The notes: generated from the letters alone by a model not told the origin. DNA of 64,000 nt from Salinibaculum rarum (GCF_030505615.1 NZ_CP129992.1:372001-436000), one strand, 5' to 3'; positions 49,695 through 58,479 are shown, counted from the stretch's first letter. Made by a program: numbers and translations.

Positions 49695-52064
49695 GTGGAC
49701 GACACCGTCGAGTGGCTCCGCGGCCGGCCGTACTACGAGGGGCAGATTGCCGACCACCGCGTGCGCGAGGGGCGCGAGGCCGCCTTCCGGGAGCTAGACC
49801 TCGACCAGCGGGTCGCGAGTGCGCTCGCCGACGCGGGTATCGACCGCCTCTACGCCCACCAGGCCGACGCCATCGAGGCCGTCCGGAACGGCGACAACGT
49901 CGTCCTGGCAACCCAGACAGCGAGCGGGAAGAGTCTCGCGTACACCGTCCCCGCCTTCGAGCGGGCGATGGCTGATTTCGGAACGACGCTGTATATCGGC
50001 CCACAGGTCGCACTCATCAACGACCAGGAAGAGACGCTCACTTCGCTGGCGAATGGCCTCGGCTTTGGCTCGCGGGTCACCGTCGACCGCTACACCGGGC
50101 AGCTCTCCCGCACCGAAAAGGAGAGTGTCAGAGAACGCCAGCCGACGGTCCTGCTGACGACGCCGGACATGCTTCATTACGGCATTCTGCCCCACGCCCA
50201 CCGGCTATGGGAGTGGTTCATCGAGCGACTCCAGACGGTCGTCGTCGACGAGGTGCACGCCTACCGCGGCGTGTTCGGCAGTCAGGTGTCACTCGTGCTC
50301 CGACGGCTGAATCGGGTCTGTGAGCGGTTCGGCACCGGTGACGAGTCACACTCGTCATCTCGGGAGATGCCGTCTCCCGGCAACCCGCAGTACGTCTGCT
50401 GTTCGGCGACTATCGGCAACCCCCGCGACCACGCCGCCCGCGTCACCGGCCAGTCGCCCGACTCCTATGCACTCGTCGACACCGACGAGAGCGCCACCGG
50501 CCCGACTCACTGGCTGGTCTGGAATCCGCCCGAGTACAGCGGCGACGGGTGGGGAACCGGCCGCCGGAAGTCCAGTCACGTCGAGACCAAGCAACTCTTC
50601 GTCGACCTCGTCGCCCGCGGCCTCCAGACGGCCGTCTTCACCGACTCCCGCCAGACCGTCGAGCGCTACGCCACCGAGAGCGCCGGGGACCTCCGGGAAC
50701 GTGGCCACGGTGAGCTTGCCAACAACATCGGGGCGTACCAGGCCGCACTCACCGACCAGCGCCGGACCGACATCGAGGCGGGGCTCCACGACGGGTCGCT
50801 CCGCGGCGTGTGGACGACCAGCGCGCTCGAACTCGGGGTGGACGTGGGCGGCCTCGACGCAGTCTTGCTCGATGGCTATCCCGGCACGCGGATGCAGACC
50901 TTCCAGCGCGCTGGCCGGGCGGGCCGGGGCGAGGACCCGAGTCTCGTCGCGCTCGTCACCGGCGAGGACCAACTCGACCAGTTCGTCGCGCGAAATCCCG
51001 GCGAACTGTTCGACGAGCAGCCAGAGCAGGCGGTCACAAACCCCGAGAACGACCACCTGTTGCCAGCACACGTTCGCGCGGCCGCCAGCGAGACGTGGCT
51101 CCGCCCCGACGACGACCGCCACTTCGGGGGGACGTTTCCGGACGTCGTCGCTGACCTCGAATCGGCTGGGCAACTGGAGCGACGCACGACCGACGCCGGC
51201 ACCCGCTGGCTCGACAGCGGCGACGGCAGTCCCCAACACGAGATGAGCCTCCGGACGGCCGCCGACCGTGAGGTCCAGTTGCGGACCCGCGACGGCGACA
51301 CCATCGGGACGCTCCCGTTCGACGACGCGCTCCGGGACGCCCATCCCGGCGCGATTTACCACCACCAGGGAACCACCTACGAGGTCGTCGACCTGGACTT
51401 GCGCCACGACGTTGCGGAGTTAGACCGCACCTGGGCGGACTACTTCACACGGGTGCGCCACGACAAGACCATCACCGTCGAGGAGGATTTAGACGAGCGA
51501 GCCCTCGCCGCGCGCTCGGACGTGACCGTTCGCTTCGCGACGGTGACCATGCGCAAACAGATTACGGGCTTCGAGCGCCGCGACAGCAAGAGCGGCGAGT
51601 TACTCGGCGAGCGCTCACTCGACTTACCCGAGACGACCCTGGAGACGCGCGCACTGTATTATACGCTGCCGACCGAGTTACATTCGAAACTGGCCGAGCG
51701 CGGCGACTTCGCCGGCGGCATCCACGCCGCGGAACACGCCATGATTGCGACCCTGCCATTTCGAGTGCTGTGTGACCGCCGGGACATCGGCGGACTCTCG
51801 ACGCCGTTGCACCCCCACACCGACCGCAGCACCATCTTCATCTACGACGGGTATCCGGGCGGTGTCGGACTGGCACGCCAGGGCTACGAGGACATCGACG
51901 ACCTGGCGGCGACGACACTCGACCTCGTGTCGGCCTGTGACTGTGCGGACGGCTGTCCGGCCTGCGTGCAGTCACCCCACTGTGGCAACGCAAACGACCC
52001 GCTCGATAAGGGCGTGGCCCGAGCGTTGCTGACGGCGCTGGTCGAGGGACACCTGCCGGCGTGA
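49695..52064 (+). CDS. DEAD/DEAH helicase with DUF1998 zinc domain (Hrq1/MrfA-like)
   Basis: A 789-residue superfamily-2 helicase. Motif Q/I is 'YAHQADAIEAVRNGDNVVLA' with Walker A 'TQTASGKSLAY', motif II 'VVVDEVHAYRG', motif III 'CCSATIGNPRDH' and motif VI 'QRAGRAGRGEDPS'. The C-terminal DUF1998 (MZB) domain ends with zinc ligands 'CDCADGCPACVQSPHCGN'. Homologues Hrq1 and MrfA are 3'-5' DNA helicases in repair of crosslinks or mitomycin damage. The GTG at 49695 is used; no upstream alternative has family sequence. The gene is alone. Confidence 0.92.
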   Translation: MDDTVEWLRGRPYYEGQIADHRVREGREAAFRELDLDQRVASALADAGIDRLYAHQADAIEAVRNGDNVVLATQTASGKSLAYTVPAFERAMADFGTTLYIGPQVALINDQEETLTSLANGLGFGSRVTVDRYTGQLSRTEKESVRERQPTVLLTTPDMLHYGILPHAHRLWEWFIERLQTVVVDEVHAYRGVFGSQVSLVLRRLNRVCERFGTGDESHSSSREMPSPGNPQYVCCSATIGNPRDHAARVTGQSPDSYALVDTDESATGPTHWLVWNPPEYSGDGWGTGRRKSSHVETKQLFVDLVARGLQTAVFTDSRQTVERYATESAGDLRERGHGELANNIGAYQAALTDQRRTDIEAGLHDGSLRGVWTTSALELGVDVGGLDAVLLDGYPGTRMQTFQRAGRAGRGEDPSLVALVTGEDQLDQFVARNPGELFDEQPEQAVTNPENDHLLPAHVRAAASETWLRPDDDRHFGGTFPDVVADLESAGQLERRTTDAGTRWLDSGDGSPQHEMSLRTAADREVQLRTRDGDTIGTLPFDDALRDAHPGAIYHHQGTTYEVVDLDLRHDVAELDRTWADYFTRVRHDKTITVEEDLDERALAARSDVTVRFATVTMRKQITGFERRDSKSGELLGERSLDLPETTLETRALYYTLPTELHSKLAERGDFAGGIHAAEHAMIATLPFRVLCDRRDIGGLSTPLHPHTDRSTIFIYDGYPGGVGLARQGYEDIDDLAATTLDLVSACDCADGCPACVQSPHCGNANDPLDKGVARALLTALVEGHLPA

Positions 52065-54014
52065 CTACCGAACGTCCAGGCCGCGAATCTCGAATCGTGA
52101 GCCGCCGGCTTCGCTGTCCGTGACGGTGATAGTGCCGCCGTGTGCCTCGACAATCTGCTGGACGATAGAGAGCCCGAACCCGGTCCCGTCCGCGTCGGTG
52201 GTGTAGCCGTGCTCGAACACCTTCCCGCAGTCGTCCTCTGGGATGCCGGGACCGTCGTCTTCGACGTAGAAGCCGCGACCGTCGGCCAGCGGCCCGACAC
52301 GGACCATGACCGAGCTATCGCCGTGTTCCATACCGTCATCGGCCTGTGAGCGACTGTCCGTGGGGCTGTGTTCCACGCTATCGTCGGACTGCGTCCGACT
52401 GTCCGTGGAACTGTGTTCCACGCTATTCCGAAAGAGATTCTCCAGGAGACGCTGGAGACGGGTGGCATCGCCGACGACAGTCACTGGCCCGTCGATGACG
52501 AGGTCAGCGCCGGCCGTCCCGACAGTCTCCCACGCCTGCTGGGAAATCGTCGCCAGGTCGACTGGGTCGGCGTCGACGACCCCGCTCCCGAGTTGTGCCA
52601 GTGTGAGCACGTCGTCGATGAGTTCGTCCATCCGGGTGAGTGCCTCGTCGACGTTCTCGACGTATTCGCTGGCGCAGTTATCGGCGACGAGTTCGAGATT
52701 CGCCGTGGCGACGTTCAGCGGGTTTCGGAGGTCGTGCGAGACGATACTGGCAAACTCCTCCAGTCGGTTGCGCTCCCGCAGAACCGTCTCGCGTTGCTGT
52801 TTTTGCTCGCGTTCGTAACTGACCCAGTTGGCCAGCAACTCCACCAGCGTCACCTGCCACTGCGAGAACGTCTCCGCTTTACTCTCCGGGCCGTAAAAAC
52901 AGAACGTGCCTGTCACCTCACCGTCGACGATTACCGGCGCGCCCAGATAACACGACAGTCCGAGTTCGATGTTCCCTTGCCGGTCCCGAAGGTCGGCTGG
53001 CGCACACGCCAGGTCCTCGATGACGAGCGTCTCCTCGGCGGTCACGGCACGCTCGCACGTCGTCCAGCTCAGCGGCACTCGGTCGCCGGCCGACAGTTCG
53101 TCGGTGTCCTCGCCACGCCGGACCACCTCGAAGACGTACTCGTCACCGTCGATTCTCGACAGCGAGCCGTAGGCCGTTCCCAGTTCCTCGCGCCCGATTT
53201 CCAGCAGTTCGCCGACCTTCTGTTCGAACGAGCGGTCTTTGTCGGCAGTGACCCGATGGATGCGGGTGAGAATCGATTCGCGCCGCTTGAGTCGCTGTTC
53301 GGACGCCTTTCTCTGGGTAACGTCTGTGAAATACACAGAGAGCCCCGCCGAGGAGGGGTAGGCCCTGACCTCGAACCAGCGGCCCAGCGGGTCGTAATAC
53401 TCCTCGAAAGTGACCGCCTCCTGAGTCTCCATCGCTTCGATGAACTTCTCGTGGAACGGCGTGTCGACGGCGGCAGGGATGACATCCCAGAGACGCTTCC
53501 CGTGGAGGTTCACTCTCCGGTCGCGCTCGTCCGACGGCATCGCGTCGTGGAGTATCTCCTGTGCCCGGTCGTTGAGGTACGTAATCCGCCAGTCGGTGTC
53601 GAGAACGTAGAAGGCGTCGGTCACCCGGTCGAGCGACTGGAGTCGGTCCCGGTGGCGCCCGACCGTCCCGGTGACCGTCTCGACCAGCGACTTGGCGTCG
53701 CCGTCCGACGGATGGTACCCATCGATGCCGGCTTCGATAGCCTCACTTGCCAGCCGTTCGCTTCCCGACTGGGGGGCCAGAATGACGGGGACGTCCGGAC
53801 GGAGGTCACGAACCGTCCCCAGCAGGTCGAACCCATCGCCGTCTGGCAGGTCCCACGCAGTGACGACACAGTCGACGGTGGCCGATTCCAGGCAGTCCAC
53901 AACAGTTGCCAGTCCCGCTTCGGTGGCCACCTCGAACTCGTCGTCGAGCGACGAGACAATCTCGTCTGTCGTCCCGACACAGAGGACGCGGCGGGGGCTA
54001 TCCGTCTCACTCAT
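52065..54014 (-). CDS. Sensor histidine kinase with pseudo-receiver, PAS and GAF domains
   Basis: A 649-residue soluble kinase. Domains in order: receiver-like (1-115), PAS (about 130-240, 'VTDAFYVLDTDWRITYLNDR'), GAF (about 255-400, 'IGREELGTAYGSLSRIDGDE'), HisKA with 'FASIVSHDLRNPLNVATANL' (H-box) and HATPase with 'LENLFRNSVEHSSTDSRT', 'YVEDDGPGIP' and 'GTGFGLSIV'. A repeat 'SVEHSSTDSRTQSDD / SVEHSPTDSRSQADD' extends the N-box. The receiver lacks the phosphoacceptor Asp (Ala in 'VVTAWDLPDGDG') and the acidic pair ('VLCVGTTDEI'), so it cannot be phosphorylated in the usual way. Confidence 0.9.
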   Translation of the reverse strand: MSETDSPRRVLCVGTTDEIVSSLDDEFEVATEAGLATVVDCLESATVDCVVTAWDLPDGDGFDLLGTVRDLRPDVPVILAPQSGSERLASEAIEAGIDGYHPSDGDAKSLVETVTGTVGRHRDRLQSLDRVTDAFYVLDTDWRITYLNDRAQEILHDAMPSDERDRRVNLHGKRLWDVIPAAVDTPFHEKFIEAMETQEAVTFEEYYDPLGRWFEVRAYPSSAGLSVYFTDVTQRKASEQRLKRRESILTRIHRVTADKDRSFEQKVGELLEIGREELGTAYGSLSRIDGDEYVFEVVRRGEDTDELSAGDRVPLSWTTCERAVTAEETLVIEDLACAPADLRDRQGNIELGLSCYLGAPVIVDGEVTGTFCFYGPESKAETFSQWQVTLVELLANWVSYEREQKQQRETVLRERNRLEEFASIVSHDLRNPLNVATANLELVADNCASEYVENVDEALTRMDELIDDVLTLAQLGSGVVDADPVDLATISQQAWETVGTAGADLVIDGPVTVVGDATRLQRLLENLFRNSVEHSSTDSRTQSDDSVEHSPTDSRSQADDGMEHGDSSVMVRVGPLADGRGFYVEDDGPGIPEDDCGKVFEHGYTTDADGTGFGLSIVQQIVEAHGGTITVTDSEAGGSRFEIRGLDVR

Positions 54015-54104
54015 CTGTGCAGACGTACACCGACCACACCAGTGTAGCTTTCGGCACCATCGTTTGAATCGGTCCAGAGCTAGAACATTCGACTCACTCG
54101 GCTG

Positions 54105-55145
54105 TCACCACTCCGGTAGCGGCCGCGTTGCAATCTGCTCGCGGAGTCGCGCGACGTCCGTGGCGTCCGCGCCGGTCGAGAACTGGCGCATGACCGCATA
54201 GACCTCCTCGCGGCTGATTTTGACGCCACCCTCGGTGAAGACATCGCGGGGTCGCTGTCTGAGTTCGCGTATCGTCCCGACCGCGAGCAGGTAGGGAACT
54301 GCCCAGGCCGCGAGCGTGTTCCCGCGGCGCTCGGGCATCGCTTCCAGCCACGCCTGGCCGCCGTCGAGATACCCCGCCGCGTGGTCGGTGACACGCTCGA
54401 CAACCGACGCGAGCGCGTCGACGGACCGGCCGGTGCCGATGTCCTCGGGGGAGACGCCCGCATCCGCGAGCCACTCGTCGGGCAGGTAGACGTTGTTCTC
54501 CTCCTCGTAGTCGACGGCAACGTCCTTGGCGACGTTGACCAACTGGAGCAACAGCGAGAACGCCCGCGCGTTCTCGTCGAGTCGGTCGGCCACCGCCGGG
54601 TCGGCGTCCTGGCTGACGAGGTTCGTCACGAGCGTGCCCACGGTCCCGGCCGCATACCAGCAGTACTCTTCGAGTTCCTCGATAGTCTGGATGCGGAGAC
54701 CGCCCTCTTCAGCGTAGCGGTCGACGAACATCGCCATTCCGTCGACGAGTTCCCGGACCGGCGGGCGGATGCGCTCGCGTGCGTCCGCGTCGAGATGGTA
54801 GAACGTCGAGAGCACGCGGTCGGTGTTTTCGACCACCCGCCAGTCGGCGTTGGGGTCGTCGGGAATCCACTTCTTTGCGCTTCGCTGGAAGGCCGTCCCA
54901 TCGGCGTCGGTGTCGCCATCGAGTGCGTTGCGATACGACCGCAAGAGTTGTGCCTTCTCGGCCGGCGGAATACGGTCGTCGTCCTCGATAGTGTCTGCGA
55001 CCCGACAGACGAGATAGCCCACACAGATGTCGCGGGCCATCGGCTCGTCGAGCTCGGCGATGGTGATAGCGAACGTGCGCGAGACGTCCTGTACGGCGTC
55101 GTAACACCATTCGAGGTTGCTTTCGGACTGGCTGTGCGGAGTCAT
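54105..55145 (-). CDS. Squalene/phytoene synthase family, squalene-synthase-like
   Basis: A 346-residue head-to-head prenyl synthase. The first Asp-rich motif is 'VADTIEDDDRIP' (Asp51), the second is 'QLVNVAKDVAVDYEEENNVY', and 'DVSRTFAITIAEL' is the substrate-pocket helix typical of squalene synthases. Squalene is abundant in haloarchaeal membranes; the phytoene synthase for bacterioruberin is a shorter paralogue, so the squalene role is favoured but not certain. The ATG at 55145 starts MTPHSQSESNLEW. The C-terminal end is soluble, without the eukaryotic membrane anchor. Confidence 0.88.
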   Translation of the reverse strand: MTPHSQSESNLEWCYDAVQDVSRTFAITIAELDEPMARDICVGYLVCRVADTIEDDDRIPPAEKAQLLRSYRNALDGDTDADGTAFQRSAKKWIPDDPNADWRVVENTDRVLSTFYHLDADARERIRPPVRELVDGMAMFVDRYAEEGGLRIQTIEELEEYCWYAAGTVGTLVTNLVSQDADPAVADRLDENARAFSLLLQLVNVAKDVAVDYEEENNVYLPDEWLADAGVSPEDIGTGRSVDALASVVERVTDHAAGYLDGGQAWLEAMPERRGNTLAAWAVPYLLAVGTIRELRQRPRDVFTEGGVKISREEVYAVMRQFSTGADATDVARLREQIATRPLPEW

Positions 55146-55283
55146 CCTGCGACCACCGCGGTGTGTGTCTGCTGGCGGAGGCTCATCGTCACTTGCCCCC
55201 ACTATGTCCTGCGGCAATATAATAGCGGGCGTTCGACACATCCCCCGCGAGGCTGTTTTATCCGTCCCGACCCAACCGAAACT

Positions 55284-55559
55284 GTGCCCGACGACCTCCC
55301 GACCGACGTGGTGACAGTTATCACACAGCTATGTGGCGAGACCCGGCGTGCGCTGGCCGCCGGCGAGTACGACACCGCGCGGGCGACCACCGACACCATG
55401 GCCCGCGTCGCGACGAACAAACTCCCCGAGGGCCACCACCGCGAGACCGTGCGCCACGCCTGCGACCGCATCACGACGCTCCTCGACGACGACCCCGAAA
55501 TCGAGGCCGCGATTGGCTACGTCGACGCACTCGAACGCTCGTTTCCGACGGTCGAGTGA
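55284..55559 (+). CDS. Small helical hypothetical protein (91 aa)
   Basis: A short all-helical acidic protein: 'LPTDVVTVITQLCGETRRAL', 'ARATTDTMARVATNKL' and 'HRETVRHACDRITTLLDDDP'. No known motif was recognised. The GTG at 55284 is the first start after the upstream promoter region shared with the divergent squalene-synthase-like gene; a frame from farther upstream is antisense to that gene. A long repeat-rich 3' region follows it. Confidence 0.65.
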   Translation: MPDDLPTDVVTVITQLCGETRRALAAGEYDTARATTDTMARVATNKLPEGHHRETVRHACDRITTLLDDDPEIEAAIGYVDALERSFPTVE

Positions 55560-55688
55560 GTCGGGTCGTCGACGGCACGCTGCAGTGGAAACTGAGGGGC
55601 AGTCGGTACGTAGCGGTCAAACAACCAGCCACAACTCTCCACGGAGAACGAGCATCCGCGCGAACGAAGTGAGCGCGGTTCACCGCGA

Positions 55689-55790
55689 GCGCTCTACCGG
55701 GCGCGAGCGGTGTCCACGCGAGCAACGCGAGCGTGGGCTCGCGGGAGCTTGCTCCCGCGGTGTTTTTCCCCAAGTTTTTGCAAGGAGGGT
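55689..55790 (+). terminator. Hairpins plus double T-tract repeat (copy B)
   Basis: GAGCGCTCTACCGGGCGCGAGCGG-like block (55689-55712), two further hairpins (CGCGAGCGTGGGCTCGCG and CGGGAGCTTGCTCCCG, 55730-55760), then TTTTT-N7-TTTTT and GCAAGGAGGGT (55759-55790). It lies in the 477-bp region between the 91-aa gene and the converging tRNA-Ile. Its tail matches copies A and C. Confidence 0.55.
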
Positions 55791-55898
55791 GCGCCCGCGG
55801 CGAAGTCGTTCGAAAGGCGCGGCGCCTTTCGTGATGACGAGAGAGCTAGCTCTCTCGGACCACCGCGGTGCGACACCCGACGCAACAAAAAGTGGTAG

Positions 55899-55977
55899 TG
55901 GGCCAACGCGGATTGTGAACTACGCGAAGACGGTCGCTCGCTGCGCTCGCGCTGCGACTTCTCTCGTTCAAATCCGC
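55899..55977. repeat. tRNA-Ile 3'-end fragment and T-arm-derived inverted repeat
   Basis: TGGGCCAACGCGGATT (55899-55914) exactly copies the last 16 nt of the tRNA-Ile gene at 56037-56052, in the same orientation 138 bp away. Just after it the copy diverges (GTGAAC), and GTTCAAATCCGC (55966-55977) repeats the T-arm in inverse orientation. A TCGCTCGCTGCGCTCGCGCT core lies between them. Confidence 0.65.
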
Positions 55978-55986
55978 TCGGATCGA

Positions 55987-56035
55987 GTTTTGCGACGCTC
56001 ACGGCTCACGTTCGTTCGCAGTTCGGTCGCAAAAC
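55987..56035 (-). terminator. Hairpin directly after tRNA-Ile
   Basis: GTTTTGCGAC (55987-55996) and GTCGCAAAAC (56026-56035) form a perfect 10-bp stem that begins 1 nt after the tRNA-Ile 3' end. On the transcribed strand this starts TGTTTTGCGACCGAAC, the trailer motif also present after the other two tRNAs. It may guide 3' processing or termination. Confidence 0.5.
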
Positions 56036-56036
56036 A

Positions 56037-56110
56037 TGGGCCAACGCGGATTTGAACCGCGAACCTCCCGGTTATCAGCCGAGCGCTCAACCTGATTGAG
56101 CTATTGGCCC
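56037..56110 (-). tRNA. tRNA-Ile (anticodon GAU)
   Basis: A 74-nt cloverleaf on the reverse strand: acceptor GGGCCAA/TTGGCCC with discriminator A, D-arm GCTC/GAGC, anticodon stem CTCGG/CCGGG with loop CTGATAA (anticodon GAU), and T-loop TTCAAAT. No intron and no encoded CCA. A partial copy of its 3' end lies downstream at 55899. Confidence 0.95.
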
Positions 56111-56179
56111 GAACGCATCAGGGTGTATCCGACAGGTACTGTTAAGCGTTACTCTTCGGTCGGACCACGGGACGGTGAC

Positions 56180-56707
56180 TCACTCCCGTCCGTCGTCGAC
56201 GTCGTAGGAGTCCTCGTCCATATCGTAGGTGTCGCCGCTGGAACCCGACCCCGGCCCAGGACCGCCCTGCACGTCCGCTGTGCCTCCGTCGTTGGGAAAC
56301 CCGTCGATGTAGACGTTCCCGGTGACGAACCCGCGGGATTTCGCGTCCGCGTAGGGGACGACGACCCACTTCTTGACCGCCAGCCGGATGGGATAGCGCG
56401 TGACCGGAATCACGAGCAGGAATCCCAGGAGGTCAGTTAACAGTCCGGGCGTGAGCAGGAACGCACCCGAGACCAGCAGGAGGGCGCCGTCGAGGAGTTC
56501 GTCGGCGGGCAGTTCCCCGCGAGCGGTCTTCTGTTGTATCTTCCGGAGGGTCTGTCTGCCCTGCGCACGGACCAGCAGCATGCCGACGAACGCGGTCAAA
56601 ACGACCAGCAAGACGATAAGCTGCCAGCCGACGTACGTCGAGAGAACCACCAACAGCAGCATCTCGAGCAGCGGAATGAGCAACAGGACCCCGATGATAC
56701 GGAGCAT
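56180..56707 (-). CDS. fxsA: FxsA-family membrane protein
   Basis: A 175-residue protein. Four hydrophobic segments lie within residues 1-110: 'MLRIIGVLLLIPLLEMLLLV', 'GWQLIVLLVVLTAFVGMLLV', a short 'LLDGALLLVSGAFLLTPG', and 'LLTDLLGFLLVIPVTR'. The middle 'RAQGRQTLRKIQQ' and 'LTPGLLTDLLGFLL' are FxsA hallmarks. The tail (about 120-175) is Gly/Asp-rich and cytoplasmic. In E. coli FxsA influences exclusion of phage T7; the cellular role in archaea is unknown. The ATG at 56707 starts the first helix directly. Confidence 0.87.
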   Translation of the reverse strand: MLRIIGVLLLIPLLEMLLLVVLSTYVGWQLIVLLVVLTAFVGMLLVRAQGRQTLRKIQQKTARGELPADELLDGALLLVSGAFLLTPGLLTDLLGFLLVIPVTRYPIRLAVKKWVVVPYADAKSRGFVTGNVYIDGFPNDGGTADVQGGPGPGSGSSGDTYDMDEDSYDVDDGRE

Positions 56708-56820
56708 ACCTACGATAGAAACTCCGCCCCCAAACCCTTTTCGAGCCAGATGGCGGAATCGAGACGGCGACCCACTGCCAGAGTGCAAGCGACTTATTCC
56801 GTCACCCACGAAGACGTGGT

Positions 56821-58437
56821 ATGAACGACGACGCCACCAAAGTCGAGTGGAACGAGTGGGGCGAGCGCGCCTTCGACGTGGCCCAGCAGACCGGCAAACC
56901 GCTGTTGCTCTCGCTTGTCACCTCGTGGTCGGCCGACTGCAACGCGATGGACGCGGCCACCTACGGCGAACCGCGCATCGCCGCGAACGTCAACGATGGC
57001 TTCGTCCCGGTCCGCGTTGACGCCGACCGCAACCCCCAGATTCGCGAACGCTACAACATGGGCGGCTTTCCGTCCACTGTCTTCTTGACTCCGCAGGGGC
57101 GCGTGCTCACCGGCGCGACGTTCCTCGGCTCGGAAGGCTTCCGGGGCATCCTCGATAAAGTCCGTGAGACCTGGGACGCCAAAGGCGAGGACGCTGGCTC
57201 GGTCCCGCGGGCGCTCCGCGACGCGAAACCCCCGGGCGGGGCCATCGACGACCGCATCGAGGAACACATGGTCGAACAACTGCTGGCGGCCTACGACGAC
57301 GAGTTCGGCGGCTGGGGCTCCGATATGAAGTTCCCGCTCCCGCGGACCATCGAGTTCGCGCTCGTGCGTGCCCGCGACCAGGCGACACGCACACTCGATG
57401 CCATCCAGACACACCTGCTCGATACCTACGGCGGCGGCTTCTACCGCTACGCCCGCAATCGCAACTGGGGCGGCCCCGTCCGGGAGAAACTCACCGAGGA
57501 AAACGCCGCGCTCGTCCGGGCCTTTGCCCGTGGCTACCGCTACACCGGCGACGAGAGCTACCGCAACAGCGCCGAAGATACCATCGAGTATCTCACCACC
57601 GACCTCTGGACGGGCGATGCCTTCGCCGCCAGCCAGGGGGGCAACGAGGGGTACTACACCCTCGAACCAACCGAGCGCGAGGAGGCCGACGCACCACCCA
57701 TCGACGAGACGGTTTTCGCCGACCGGAACGGGCTGGCTGTCGACGCACTGCTTACCTTCGCCGCCTACACCGACGACGAGCGAGCCACCCGCTACGCCGA
57801 GCGCGCACGCGACCACGTCGTCGACGAACTCGTCGACGGCGGTGAGGTGACCCACTACCGTGACGGCGACGAGAGCGGCCCCTCGGGACTGCTCGTCGAC
57901 CAGGCCCACGTCCTGAGCGCGCTGACCACGTCCTGGCAAGTGCGGGGCGAGGCTGGTCCCGCCCGCGAGATTGCCGACTGGACAATCGAGAACCTCCGTC
58001 ACGAGAGCGGCGCGTTCTACGACGGCCAGACCGGCGAACTCGGACTGCTCGACAGCCCGCTCTTTCCGCTGGATACCTCGGTCGAACTGGCCGACACGCT
58101 GCTCGACCTGGCGGTGCTCACCGGCGAGGACCACTACCGGAATGTCGCCCACGACGCCATCGCGGCCTTCGGGAACGCGGCCGACCGGATGGGTATCGAA
58201 GTCGCCCACTACGCCGCCACGGCCGCCCGCCTGCGCGCCCCCGAGGCCATCGAAGTCGGGACGCCCGCCGGCACGGACCTCCACCGTGCGGCACTCCGTC
58301 TCGCAGACCACGACACCGTCGTCGTCCCCGACGCTGCCGGCCTCGAGGACACCGCACGCCACCAGACAGACGGGACAGTCACGGGGACCGCCGACTCCCC
58401 TGCTGCACTCGAAGAACTGCTGACCTCCGAGACGTAA
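56821..58437 (+). CDS. DUF255 thioredoxin-like protein with glucan-hydrolase-fold C-terminus
   Basis: A 538-residue homologue of YyaL/spermatogenesis-associated protein 20. The N-terminal thioredoxin-like DUF255 domain (about 1-115) has 'WNEWGERAFDVAQQTGKPLL' and 'SWSADCNAMDAATY', so the usual CxxC is reduced to one Cys. 'VPVRVDADRNPQIRERYNMG' and 'GFPSTVFLTPQGRVLTG' follow. The remainder is an (alpha/alpha) barrel typical of glycoside hydrolases ('TYGGGFYRYARNRNW'). The lengths of family members are 600-750, so this is a short form. The function is unknown; a redox or protein-modification role is speculative. Confidence 0.83.
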   Translation: MNDDATKVEWNEWGERAFDVAQQTGKPLLLSLVTSWSADCNAMDAATYGEPRIAANVNDGFVPVRVDADRNPQIRERYNMGGFPSTVFLTPQGRVLTGATFLGSEGFRGILDKVRETWDAKGEDAGSVPRALRDAKPPGGAIDDRIEEHMVEQLLAAYDDEFGGWGSDMKFPLPRTIEFALVRARDQATRTLDAIQTHLLDTYGGGFYRYARNRNWGGPVREKLTEENAALVRAFARGYRYTGDESYRNSAEDTIEYLTTDLWTGDAFAASQGGNEGYYTLEPTEREEADAPPIDETVFADRNGLAVDALLTFAAYTDDERATRYAERARDHVVDELVDGGEVTHYRDGDESGPSGLLVDQAHVLSALTTSWQVRGEAGPAREIADWTIENLRHESGAFYDGQTGELGLLDSPLFPLDTSVELADTLLDLAVLTGEDHYRNVAHDAIAAFGNAADRMGIEVAHYAATAARLRAPEAIEVGTPAGTDLHRAALRLADHDTVVVPDAAGLEDTARHQTDGTVTGTADSPAALEELLTSET

Positions 58438-58479
58438 ACACCCGGTGCGTTTTTACACCCGGAGCGAGCACTACGGACG

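Noticed and set aside
55560..56110. An integrated element between tRNA-Ile copies
   Set aside because: Only 138 bp separate the 16-bp direct repeats and there is no integrase; the same kind of T-arm fragments follow tRNA-Arg, so a tRNA-linked satellite is at least as likely.
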